Assembly (NCBI RefSeq): GCF_022695595.1
Contig: NZ_CP074380.1
Coordinates: 3,794,001-3,858,000, forward strand
Source of the DNA: Streptomyces sp. MST-110588
Lineage (GTDB): Bacteria > Actinomycetota > Actinomycetes > Streptomycetales > Streptomycetaceae
Direction: 5' to 3'
Length of the DNA: 64,000 nucleotides
The translations under genes were made by a program, and so were the position numbers. Below are positions 28,062-36,228 of this stretch, in pieces; the first letter of the stretch is position 1; each line of letters starts with the position of its first letter. A model generated the notes under the pieces. That model was not told where the DNA came from, did not search any database, and saw only the letters and a program-made list of their open reading frames with translations.

Positions 28062-28483
28062 CAACCTCTGCCCGTGCTGGTCTCGGTCGGCCATGAACTG
28101 CCCCTCGTGGCCCTGTTCACGCCATGGTCGGCCCGCCTCGCCCGTCGGCAGCGGGACCGCCGGACCGGCGGCGGCCGGCCCCACCTGAACCGGGGTGGCC
28201 GCGCAGACCGAGCCGACGGCGTACTCCTGGTGTCCGACGGCGTACTCATGGTGTTCGCAGTCCACCCGGGCACGGCGGATCGTCCGCACTCTAACTCCGG
28301 CTTCCGGTGCGGCAGTCCGGTCCGCGGCCGAGTTACCCCACCTGGCTCAGCGCACGTCCGTGGGACGCGCCCCGAAGTGCGCCCGCTACGCCAACGCCCC
28401 GCTCCGGACCGGGAGCGGGGCGCCGACGCGACGGTGGGGACGACGAGGTCCGTACGTCAAGGAGAGGGAGGTGAGAGGGGATC
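28062..28483. other. Spacer upstream of ssgA, without ssgR
   Basis: 422 bp. The region holds a near-perfect 20-bp direct repeat (CCGACGGCGTACTC followed by CTGGTGT or ATGGTGT) at about 28213-28255 and the terminator at 28395-28422. No frame in either strand resembles an IclR regulator or its remains. The ssgA promoter should lie here. Confidence 0.65.
28395..28422 (-). terminator. Hairpin downstream of the DUF5326 gene
   Basis: CGCCCCGCTCC at 28395-28405 pairs perfectly with GGAGCGGGGCG at 28412-28422, giving an 11-bp GC stem with a 6-base loop. It lies 62 bp after the DUF5326 stop on the minus strand. There is no U-tract, as is common in Streptomyces. Confidence 0.7.
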
Positions 28484-28708
28484 TCACCACTCGCTCTTGG
28501 ACGAGGACGACGAGGAACCGTTGAACCGGCGCACCAGGTAGATCACTCCGGCGATCAATGCCACGGCGACGAGGATCTTGAAGAGCAGGCCGACGATGAA
28601 GCCGACCAGGCTGCCGATCAGTCCGCCGAAGACGACGATCAGGACGACGGGCACCGCGACCCACTTCACCCACCACGGAAGCCCCGCGAATATCTCCTTC
28701 ACAGCCAT
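28484..28708 (-). CDS. Small DUF5326-type membrane protein
   Basis: 74 residues from the ATG at 28708. The sequence starts MAVKEIFAGLPWWVKWVAVP, has two adjacent membrane helices (about 15-37 and 42-60), and ends with RRFNGSSSSSSKSEW. It matches the DUF5326 family of actinobacterial small membrane proteins as I remember it. In S. coelicolor a similar gene lies on the far side of ssgR from ssgA, which supports loss of ssgR here. Function unknown. Confidence 0.82.
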   Translation of the reverse strand: MAVKEIFAGLPWWVKWVAVPVVLIVVFGGLIGSLVGFIVGLLFKILVAVALIAGVIYLVRRFNGSSSSSSKSEW

Positions 28709-28886
28709 TGCTCTGCCCTGCTTTCTGTGTGCTCTCGCATCGTCCGGGTCGGCCGTCGCGTTTCCTTCGCGCCGAATCTCCGCTTCTTCCTGCACCAACG
28801 ATGCTAGGACGGCGTGCGCTCCCGCGGGGGCCGCGCAGCCCCGGTCCTCCCCTGACCCGACCCTTACGGGTTCAGGGGGCCGTCCC

Positions 28887-29204
28887 TCAGCTTTCGGGTG
28901 GAGAGAAGACCACCATGACCCGCAGGTCCTCGCTGATGTGGTGGAACTTGTGGGGCACTCCGGCAGGCACGTACACCACGCTGCCGCGCGCGACCGATGT
29001 CGTCTCCGTGCCGACGGTGATCGCCGCCCGCCCGCTCATGACGAGGTAGACCTCGTCCTGATCGTGCGGCTGCTGCGGGTCGGTGCTGCCCGCGTCCAGC
29101 GCGTACAGGCCCACCGACATGTTCCGCTCACGCAGGAACTGCAGATACGCGCCGTCGTTCGCGGCCCGCTCCGCCTCCAGTTCGTCCAGCTTGAATGCCT
29201 TCAT
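28887..29204 (-). CDS. Single-domain cupin protein
   Basis: 105 residues from the ATG at 29204, with GGAGG just upstream. The beta-barrel has the two cupin motifs: HDQDEVYLVMSGRA (motif 1, with His and Glu metal ligands) and VYVPAGVPHKFHHI (motif 2, with His). It should bind a divalent metal. Small cupins of this kind act as isomerases, dioxygenases or ligand sensors; nothing nearby narrows this down. It lies back to back with the holin-like membrane gene. Confidence 0.88.
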   Translation of the reverse strand: MKAFKLDELEAERAANDGAYLQFLRERNMSVGLYALDAGSTDPQQPHDQDEVYLVMSGRAAITVGTETTSVARGSVVYVPAGVPHKFHHISEDLRVMVVFSPPES

Positions 29205-29269
29205 GCCCTCCGTACCTCTCCCTGTCCACGTCATCACCACGGGTCCGCCCGGTCTGCGACGATCTCACC

Positions 29270-29650
29270 ATGAAGAATTTCCTGGTCAAGACGATCGCCA
29301 ATGCCGCGGCGCTGGCCGTGGCCATCTGGCTGCTCAAGGACATCACGCTGACCGGTGAGAACACCGGCCGCAAGGCGCTGACGCTGGCCCTGGTGGCGCT
29401 GCTCTTCGGGGTGGTGAACTTCATCGTCAAGCCCGTGGTGAAGCTGCTGTCCCTGCCGCTGTTCATCCTCACCCTCGGCCTCTTCACACTCGTGGTGAAC
29501 GCGCTGATGCTGCTGCTCACCTCCTGGCTGGCGGACAAACTCCACCTCGCCTTCCATGTGGAAGGCTTCTGGACCGCTCTCCTCGGGGGCGTGATCATCT
29601 CGATCGTTTCGTGGGCGATGCATGTGGTCCTCCCCGACGACCGGGACTGA
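29270..29650 (+). CDS. Phage-holin-4-type small membrane protein (YvlD-like)
   Basis: 126 residues from the ATG at 29270 with four membrane helices. The blocks NAAALAVAIWLL, LLFGVVNFIVKPVVKLLSLPLFILTLGLF and VNALMLLLTSWLAD are characteristic of the PF04020 family. Despite the name, family members in ordinary chromosomes are not lysis proteins; they are linked to envelope stress. No phage genes are nearby. The start is 65 bp from the divergent cupin gene, so they share a promoter region. Confidence 0.9.
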   Translation: MKNFLVKTIANAAALAVAIWLLKDITLTGENTGRKALTLALVALLFGVVNFIVKPVVKLLSLPLFILTLGLFTLVVNALMLLLTSWLADKLHLAFHVEGFWTALLGGVIISIVSWAMHVVLPDDRD

Positions 29651-29967
29651 TCCACTTTCCCCGGCATCACGGCCGTCCCATGTCCGCCAAGATCAGGGAG
29701 CGCTGCGGTTCCCCCGCCGCCAGGGAACCGATCCGGCCTCGTCGGCGCGCGGTGACCGACGAGCCGCGGCCGGGTGAGGTAGAGGTAGGAGTGGAGGACA
29801 CGGCCCGCGGCGGCTCCCAGGACCGGCCACGGGACCACGAGAGCCGCGAGAGCCGCGAGAGCCGCGGGGCAACCATCGAGGCCGCGACGGCAGGCGGACG
29901 GCACGCGGCTCAGACGGATGACACACGGCTCAGGCGGACGACACAGGGCCGATGAGAGGGAGCACCT
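29651..29967. repeat. Intergenic spacer with a short 9-bp tandem repeat
   Basis: 317 bp between two forward genes. It contains three perfect GAGAGCCGC units at 29839-29865 and a looser repeat around CGGCTCAGRCGGAYGACACA at 29902-29945. I see no gene or clear hairpin in the rest. Confidence 0.6.
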
Positions 29968-31107
29968 ATGACGGGCGACGGCACACGGGTCGTACGGGCC
30001 GGGATCCCAAAGGCGGCGGCGTACGAACCCGCCCTGCCTGGCCCGGTCTTCGCCGCCCACTTCCACCTCCCCGGTGACGCGATCGGCCCGTACACATACG
30101 GCCGGGAGGCCAACCCCACCTGGACCCGGCTGGAAACCGCCATCGGCGAGCTGGAGTCCCCGGACGCGCCCGCGCACACCATCACCTTCGCCTCCGGGAT
30201 GGCCGCCGTCGCCGCCGTCCTCTTCTCCCAGTTGCGCGCCGGTGACGCGGTCGTCCTGCCCAGCGACGGGTACCAGCTCCTGCCGGCCGTACGCGAACGC
30301 CTGGAGAGCTACGGCATCGAGGTGCGTACGGCGCCCACGGCCGGTGACGCGCAGCTCGAAGCGCTGGACGGCGCCCGGCTGCTGTGGATCGAGTCGCCCT
30401 CCAACCCGGGTCTGGAGGTGTGCGACATCCGGCGCCTGGCGCGGGCGGCGCACGCCCGCGGGGCGCTGGTCGCCGTCGACAACACCCTCGCCACCCCTCT
30501 GGGGCAGCGACCCCTGGACCTGGACGCCGATTTCTCCGTAGCCAGCGGCACCAAGGCCCTGACCGGCCACGGCGATGTCCTCCTGGGCTATGTCACCACC
30601 CGGGACACGGCCCTGGCCGATGCGGTACGCACCTGGCGCAAGACCGTCGGCGCGATCCCCGGCCCCATGGAGGCGTGGCTGGCGCACCGCTCACTGGCCA
30701 CGCTCGCCCTGCGCGTACGGCAGCAGGCGGCCGGCGCGCTCGCCCTCGCCGAGGCGCTGCGCGACCACCCGGAGGTGACCGGACTGCGCCACCCCGGCCT
30801 GCCCTCCGATCCCGCGCACGAGACCGCCGCCCGGCAGATGCGCGAGGGGAGGTTCGGGTGTGTGGTGTCCTTCACGCTGCCCGACCGCGCATACGCGGAA
30901 CGTTTCCTCGAAGCGCTGGACCTGGTGGACGACGCGACGAGCTTCGGCGGCGTACGTTCCACGGCCGAGCGGCGCGGGCGCTGGGGCGGGGACGCCGTGC
31001 CGGAAGGTTTCATCCGCTTCTCCGTGGGGGTGGAGGAGCCGGCGGACCTGATCGCGGACGTGCTCCGGGCCCTGGACACCGCGGGCCGCAAACGACGCTC
31101 CCCATGA
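29968..31107 (+). CDS. Cystathionine gamma-lyase/synthase-type PLP enzyme
   Basis: 379 residues. Cys/Met-metabolism fold type I features are present: the phosphate and substrate block YTYGREANPTWTRLE, TFASGMAAVAAVLF, WIESPSNPGLEV, VAVDNTLATP, and the Schiff-base lysine in ASGTKALTGHGDVLLG. The C-terminal block FGGVRSTAERRGRWGGD and FIRFSVGVEE are also typical. Members cleave or form cystathionine or release H2S or methanethiol; the lyase role is the best guess from the S. coelicolor neighbour in this position. The gene precedes, and probably is not co-transcribed with, the LysR gene 216 bp downstream. Confidence 0.92.
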   Translation: MTGDGTRVVRAGIPKAAAYEPALPGPVFAAHFHLPGDAIGPYTYGREANPTWTRLETAIGELESPDAPAHTITFASGMAAVAAVLFSQLRAGDAVVLPSDGYQLLPAVRERLESYGIEVRTAPTAGDAQLEALDGARLLWIESPSNPGLEVCDIRRLARAAHARGALVAVDNTLATPLGQRPLDLDADFSVASGTKALTGHGDVLLGYVTTRDTALADAVRTWRKTVGAIPGPMEAWLAHRSLATLALRVRQQAAGALALAEALRDHPEVTGLRHPGLPSDPAHETAARQMREGRFGCVVSFTLPDRAYAERFLEALDLVDDATSFGGVRSTAERRGRWGGDAVPEGFIRFSVGVEEPADLIADVLRALDTAGRKRRSP

Positions 31108-31323
31108 GGCGAGGGGGCCGGGCCCGTACCGCTGTCGCTACGTAAAGCGGGCCGGCGGGGTATCCCCCCTCGTTACCCCGTCGGCCCCGGTTCCATGCCC
31201 AGCGAACCGTGCAGACAAGGCTAGTTGACTCACCGTCAGTGTCCAATCACGCCAGCGGTACAGTCCTATCGACATATTTATAGTTGGCCCACGACCAGGC
31301 TCCGGAGCGCGAAGGAGGTACGT

Positions 31324-32220
31324 ATGGATCTGGCACTGTTACGCACCTTCGTCACGGTCCACCGAGCCGGCTCCTTCACCCGGGCCGCGTCCCTCCTGGG
31401 ACTGTCCCAGCCCGCCGTCACCAGCCAGATACGGTCCCTGGAACGCCAATTGGGGCGACCGCTGTTCTTACGAGGATCCCGCGGGGTCACCCCCACCACC
31501 GTCGGCGACGAACTCGCCCACAAGATCGCCCCGCACCTGGACGCCCTCACCGAGATCACCGAGGCGGACCTCGACGAGGAGTCCGTCACCCGCACCCTCC
31601 ACCTCGCCGGCCCGCCCGAGTTCACCGCGGAACGCGTCCTGCCCGCGCTGACCCCGCTGATCGCCCGGGGACTGTCCGTCCGTACCGCCTTCGGCCCCAC
31701 GGAAGAACTGCTGACCGGCCTCGCCGCGGGCCACCACGACCTGGCCCTGACCACCACCCGCCCGCGCGGCGCACTGCTCGCCGCCACCCCTCTGTGCGAC
31801 GAGGAGCACGTGCTGATCACCGGGCCGCGCTGGGCGGCCCACCTGGGAGGTCCGGCGGCGGTACGGGCCGAAGGCGTACGGGCGCTGGAGGCCGTACCGT
31901 TCGTCGAGGTCCACGAGAGCCTGCCGCTGATCACCCGCTACTGGGCCACGGTCTTCGAGGCCGAGCCCACCGCCTCCGCCGCCGTCATCGCCTCCGACCT
32001 GCGCGCCGTGCTGGCGTGCGTGACGGCGGGCGCGGGGCTGGCCGTACTGCCGCGCTATCTGTGCTCGGCCGCCCTTGAGGCCGGCGAGGCCGTCGCCCTC
32101 CTCGACCCGCCCGTCCCCCCGCTGCGCACGTACTTCCTCGTCGTACGGACCGGGACCCTGGCACTACCGCACATCGCGCGGGCACATGAATGGCTGCTGC
32201 AGTCGGCCGGGGAGTGGTGA
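31324..32220 (+). CDS. LysR-family regulator containing two TTA codons
   Basis: 298 residues from the ATG at 31324, with the ribosome site GAAGGAGG. The winged helix is textbook: LRTFVTVHRAGSFTRAASLLGLSQPAVTSQIRSLERQLG. The effector domain (about 90-290) includes LAVLPRYLC and recognises an unknown ligand. Codons 6 and 49 are TTA (31339-31341 and 31468-31470), so translation should depend on the bldA leucyl tRNA, linking this regulator to development. The upstream region is AT-richer, with TATCGACATATTTATAG at about 31268-31284, a possible T-N11-A LysR box and promoter. Confidence 0.93.
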   Translation: MDLALLRTFVTVHRAGSFTRAASLLGLSQPAVTSQIRSLERQLGRPLFLRGSRGVTPTTVGDELAHKIAPHLDALTEITEADLDEESVTRTLHLAGPPEFTAERVLPALTPLIARGLSVRTAFGPTEELLTGLAAGHHDLALTTTRPRGALLAATPLCDEEHVLITGPRWAAHLGGPAAVRAEGVRALEAVPFVEVHESLPLITRYWATVFEAEPTASAAVIASDLRAVLACVTAGAGLAVLPRYLCSAALEAGEAVALLDPPVPPLRTYFLVVRTGTLALPHIARAHEWLLQSAGEW

Positions 32221-32344
32221 CGGGGACCGGGCGCGCCCGGCCGGGGACCGGGTGCGCCCGGCGCCACTCCGTGCGGCCGGCGCGCCACGGGGCGCGTGGT
32301 GGAGCGTGGGTTTCGCGAGGCGCCGGGCGCGGCATCTGTCCCGT

Positions 32345-32824
32345 ATGACCGTACGGCCAGTCGTCAAACGCACCGCCCGCGCCATCCTGCTCGACGGCGA
32401 GGACCTGATCCTCATCAAGCGCACCAAGCCGGGCCGCGCCCCGTATTGGATCACTCCGGGCGGCGGGGTGGAGTCCGGGGACGCCTCCGTCGTCGACGCC
32501 CTCCACCGCGAGCTGGACGAGGAGCTCGGCGCCAAGGCCAGGGACGTGGTGCCCGTCTTCGTGGACACCGTCGAGCACTTCAGCGACTCGGGCGTGGACG
32601 GCGTGAAGGTGCAGCACTTCTTCGTCTGCCGACTGGATTCGATGGATCTCTCGCGGCGGCACGGCCCCGAAGTCGACGAACCGTGCGGGCAGTACGAGGT
32701 GGTGCGGGTGCCCTTCACCCGGGTCGGGATCGCCTCCGTCGACGTCGTACCCCTCTCGCTGCGGCACTACCTGGACGGCAACATCGAGGGCATCCGCGCA
32801 CTGCACGCTCCCGACCTGGGGTGA
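32345..32824 (+). CDS. Nudix hydrolase
   Basis: 159 residues from the ATG at 32345. The Nudix box runs through GGGVESGD and RELDEELGA. Relative to the consensus the first Glu is Asp and there is one extra residue before the RE pair; the catalytic REL-EE core is intact. Nudix enzymes hydrolyse nucleoside diphosphates linked to other groups. The N-terminus VKRTARAILLDGEDLILIKRTKPGRAPYW is typical of MutT-like members. It follows the LysR gene by 124 bp of low-complexity sequence. The substrate is unknown. Confidence 0.9.
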   Translation: MTVRPVVKRTARAILLDGEDLILIKRTKPGRAPYWITPGGGVESGDASVVDALHRELDEELGAKARDVVPVFVDTVEHFSDSGVDGVKVQHFFVCRLDSMDLSRRHGPEVDEPCGQYEVVRVPFTRVGIASVDVVPLSLRHYLDGNIEGIRALHAPDLG

Positions 32825-32968
32825 TGCGGAGTACTTGGGTAGCGCGGAAGAACCGGGGCGATGCGGGGGACGGTGCCAGGGTGAAGGACGCCCGTCGCCC
32901 GTCGTACGACGCCCGTGGCACGTCGCCAGTCGCCCGTGGAACGTCTCCCGTCTCCCGTTTCCCGCGTT

Positions 32969-34537
32969 TCACCGTCCCGCCGCGACCAGCTCTTCGAGGG
33001 CGTCGTGCCGGATCCGGTCGGCCGGAATCCCGGCGCCCACCAGCGCGTGCACACCGCTGCGGATCATGCCGGGCGGCCCGGACACGTACGCGTCGTACTC
33101 GCCCCACGGCCCGTAGTGCTGCACGGCGTCGGGGAGTTGGCAGCACAGCGTGCTGATGGCCCCGCGCGCCGGGCCGGACGCCACGACCGGGCGTACGGAC
33201 AGCCAGGGATGGGTCTGTTGCAGCCGTAGCATGGTGTCGATGTCATAGAGGCCGTAGTCGCTGCTGGCTCCGTAGAAGACGTCGACCGGGCGGCGCCGGC
33301 CGTGTTCGGCGATGTCCTCGACCAGCGCTTTGATCGGCGCGATGCCCGTACCGCCGCCCAGGCACAGCAGGCCGTTGTCAGTGGCGTGGTCTACGGTCAT
33401 GGAACCGGATGGGGGTCCGAGGCGGATGACGTCGCCGGGGCGGGCGCGATGGACCAGGGCGTTGGACACCCAGCCGGCCGGAACCGCCTTCACGTGGAAG
33501 GAGAGCAGGCCGTCGGAGCGGGGCGCCGCGGCGAAGGAGTAGTGCCGCCACACACGTGGCCACCAGGGCGTTTCCAGGCTCGTGTACTGACCGGCGAGAA
33601 AGGGGTAGGGCTGGTCGGGCCGTACGGACACGATCGCTATGTCGGGTGTGCGCAGCTCGTGCGAGACCACCTCCGCGTGCCACCACGGAGGAGCCTTCGC
33701 CTCGTCCTCCGCGGCCGAATCGATCATGATCTCGGAGATCACGGCGTACGTACGTACCCAGGCGCCCTCGCAGTCCTGGCTCCAGGTCCGGGGGGCGTAC
33801 CGGGCGAGCGCGCCGAGCAGGCACGTACCGACGGCCGGGTAGTGCCCGGGCAGCGTGCCGTACTTGCGATGGCCACGGCCGAGGTGCGAGAGGTAGGCGG
33901 TGAGCGTGCCGGTGTCGTCGGCGTGCTCGGCGGCGGTGAGCAGTGCTTTGAAGAGGCGGTCGCGCTGGGCGTCCATCGCGGCGGGGAAGAGGGCGCGCAG
34001 ATCGGGGTGCCGTAGGAAGAGGAGGGCGTAGAAGTAGGAGGTCGCCCGGTCGGAGACGGGGTCGATCTCGGCGAGGGTGCGCCGGATCAGGAGCGTGTCG
34101 GGGGAGGCAGTGGGGACGGAGGACTTATCAGGAACGGGAGAGACGGGGACCGGAGAGACGTCAGGCACGGAAGAGATGCCAGGCACGGGAGAGACGTCAG
34201 CGGGAGGGGAAACGGGGGAGGAAGCGGGAGCGGGGGCGGGTTCCGGAGGAGTGGCGCCCTGGGCACGTCGGCGGTCGGCGGCGGTTCCGACCGGCCTGAT
34301 CGGGTGGACGGCCGGACGACCGGGACCCCGGCCCGGCCCGGCCTGACCACCCACTGCTCGGTCGTCCCCGGCCTGTCCCTTCTCGGCCCGGCCTCCCATG
34401 ACTCGATCACCCATGGCCTGACCGCCCATGGTCTGCCTCGCTCTCCGGACATGCGGCTGACCTGCGGCGGACCTACGGCCCACAGTCACCGCGCATTCAC
34501 CGCGATCACCGCGGCTGCCGTCCCCGCAGCCTGCCAC
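32969..34537 (-). CDS. Globin-FAD/NAD reductase (flavohaemoglobin-like) with long disordered N-terminus
   Basis: 522 residues from a GTG at 34537 that follows a GGGGG ribosome site. Residues 1-145 are low complexity, with MGGQAMGDRVMGGR-type and SPVPDVSPVPVSPVP repeats. A globin domain follows (about 150-285): helix B tyrosine in YFYALLFLRHPDLRALFP and the probable proximal His in LGRGHRKYGTLPGHY. Then comes an oxidoreductase module (about 290-522) with the FAD motif WRHYSFAAAP, the NAD-binding GGGTGIAPI, and YVSGPPGMI. Such proteins oxidise nitric oxide to nitrate or transfer electrons to the haem. No NsrR-type gene is nearby. A shorter start at an internal ATG is possible. Confidence 0.9.
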   Translation of the reverse strand: MAGCGDGSRGDRGECAVTVGRRSAAGQPHVRRARQTMGGQAMGDRVMGGRAEKGQAGDDRAVGGQAGPGRGPGRPAVHPIRPVGTAADRRRAQGATPPEPAPAPASSPVSPPADVSPVPGISSVPDVSPVPVSPVPDKSSVPTASPDTLLIRRTLAEIDPVSDRATSYFYALLFLRHPDLRALFPAAMDAQRDRLFKALLTAAEHADDTGTLTAYLSHLGRGHRKYGTLPGHYPAVGTCLLGALARYAPRTWSQDCEGAWVRTYAVISEIMIDSAAEDEAKAPPWWHAEVVSHELRTPDIAIVSVRPDQPYPFLAGQYTSLETPWWPRVWRHYSFAAAPRSDGLLSFHVKAVPAGWVSNALVHRARPGDVIRLGPPSGSMTVDHATDNGLLCLGGGTGIAPIKALVEDIAEHGRRRPVDVFYGASSDYGLYDIDTMLRLQQTHPWLSVRPVVASGPARGAISTLCCQLPDAVQHYGPWGEYDAYVSGPPGMIRSGVHALVGAGIPADRIRHDALEELVAAGR

Positions 34538-34696
34538 CGCACCCCCTCACACCGGCCGGACAGCCGGAAGTCCGGGCAGCGAAGGGCGCGTTGCCGATAC
34601 GCTGACAGGCTCCGCACATCCTTCGCACGTCCTTCGGCAGCCGTACGGGCTCACCGGAGGCCGCCGTCCGAGTTCAGCAGCAGCCGCCGTCCGGGA

Positions 34697-35335
34697 TCAC
34701 CGGCCGGCTCCGGCCCGTACCAGTGCGTACGCCTCGCGCAGATCCCGTCCCTCGTACGCGTACGAGGCCAGCTCACGGACGTGGTGATCGGCGTTCACCG
34801 CCACCGACACGGGAAGCCGGGCAAACAGCTCCGCGTCGGACCAGGAATCTCCGTACGCCACACAGTCCGCACGCGTCAGCCCGAAGGCCGCGCACAACTC
34901 GTCCGCCGTCTTGACCTTCGTGGACGCGGAAAGAATGCCTTCAGGCTCCACCGGCTCGCGAAAAGGCACCGCGGGCCAGCGCGAACCGTGTGCCGCGTCC
35001 GCTCCCCACGCCAGCAGGCGTTCCACGAAGAAGCCCGGTGACAGTGAGATCACCGCGCACCGCTCACCGCGCTCGCGGATGTCCGCCCACACCTCCCGTA
35101 TGCCCGTCAGCCACGGCGCACCCTCGAACGCCGCCGCCACCAGGTCGTCGGTCAGCTCCGTCCACAACTCGCGGGCGAGCTGCGCGAACCGCGCCGGGGT
35201 CAGCTCACCCGCCGCGAAGGCCCGCTCCAGTTCCCCGATCTCCCGCTGCAGGCCGAGCTGCCGGGAGATCTCCACGGCCGCGGCGGAACGGTAGAGCAGG
35301 GTCCCGTCCATGTCGAACAGATGCAGCTTCGCCAT
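34697..35335 (-). CDS. HAD hydrolase, phosphoserine-phosphatase-like
   Basis: 212 residues from the ATG at 35335, the start of the HAD domain. Motif I is FDMDGTLL, motif II is VISLSPGFF, the motif III lysine is in STKVKTADEL, and motif IV is YGDSWSDAELF. The fold is the SerB-like, helical-cap type (ISRQLGLQREIGELERAF). The substrate could be phosphoserine or another small phosphoester. It is a single gene, divergent from the membrane protein at 35600. Confidence 0.9.
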   Translation of the reverse strand: MAKLHLFDMDGTLLYRSAAAVEISRQLGLQREIGELERAFAAGELTPARFAQLARELWTELTDDLVAAAFEGAPWLTGIREVWADIRERGERCAVISLSPGFFVERLLAWGADAAHGSRWPAVPFREPVEPEGILSASTKVKTADELCAAFGLTRADCVAYGDSWSDAELFARLPVSVAVNADHHVRELASYAYEGRDLREAYALVRAGAGR

Positions 35336-35599
35336 GCCAGTGAGCTTAGGGGGGTGTGCGTGATCGGAGTGGCCGATGAGAAAAGCTGCGGCGGAACGCG
35401 CATCCCGGGCACACCGGTTCACGACCCACCTGCCTCGATCCCCTACGTCCGGGCCCTGTTTCGGCGCCTGCTTTCAGCGCATGCATTTGGCTCTCGGCTC
35501 CTGCTCCGGGCCCGCTTTCGGCTCCTACTTCGGGCCGCGTATGAGCGGATACTCCCGGCAGCAGACGCCGTACCGGACGGCGCTTGCCACAGTGGCGAC

Positions 35600-36160
35600 A
35601 TGCGGCAGCTCCCTCGGCCCGCCCGCCGGGCCCTCCTCGTCGTCCATGTGGCCGTATCCGTCGGCTGGTTCGGGCTGACGCTCGGGCTGCTGACCCTGAG
35701 TGTCACCGGCTGGGCCACGGGCTCACCGGACATCGCGGTGGTCACCCACCGTGCCATGAAGATCTTCAGCGACTGGCTGCTCATCCCCGTCGCCCTGCTG
35801 ACGCTCATCAGTGGGCTGGTACTGGCCCTGGGTACGCGCTGGGGGCTGGCCCGGCACCGCTGGATCGTCGTCAAGTTCTGGCTGACCGTGGTGACCGTCC
35901 TGCTGACGGCCTTCTCCCTGCGCCCGGGCATCGCTCAACTCGCCGCCCGGGCAGCCGCCGGCAGCCCGGCCACCGACGTCGGCATGGTGGTCGCCCCCGC
36001 CGTGGCGACGGCGACCTACTTTTTCATCACCGCCGTCTCCGTACTCAAACCGTGGGGGCTGACGAAGCGCGGGGTCCGACTGCGGGGGGCGCAGGCCGGA
36101 CGGATGCGGCCGTCCCGGTCGGCCGACCGCCAGGACGGACCGGTACCTCAGCCGCGATGA
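35600..36160 (+). CDS. Small polytopic membrane protein (DUF2269-like)
   Basis: 186 residues from the ATG at 35600; the frame is open upstream but that part is not hydrophobic or conserved-looking. Four membrane helices are clear: LLVVHVAVSVGWFGLTLGLL, DWLLIPVALLTLISGLVLALG, WIVVKFWLTVVTVLLTAFSL and VAPAVATATYFFITAVSVL. The layout, with a His in the first helix (VVHV) and THRAMK before the second, resembles the DUF2269/cytochrome-b-like four-helix proteins. No confident function. The tail is basic and disordered. Confidence 0.8.
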   Translation: MRQLPRPARRALLVVHVAVSVGWFGLTLGLLTLSVTGWATGSPDIAVVTHRAMKIFSDWLLIPVALLTLISGLVLALGTRWGLARHRWIVVKFWLTVVTVLLTAFSLRPGIAQLAARAAAGSPATDVGMVVAPAVATATYFFITAVSVLKPWGLTKRGVRLRGAQAGRMRPSRSADRQDGPVPQPR

Positions 36161-36228
36161 AGCGGTGACGAGCGCGGTGCTGAACGCGGGCAGGCGATCG
36201 TAGCGGCGGGCGGGCCGAGCGGGCCGGC

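Noticed and set aside
28062..28483. Remnant of ssgR
   Set aside because: No frame in either direction gives IclR-like sequence, so it appears to be absent, not decayed.
29270..29650. Prophage lysis gene (holin)
   Set aside because: The family name is misleading; no other phage gene is nearby and similar proteins are common chromosomal membrane proteins.
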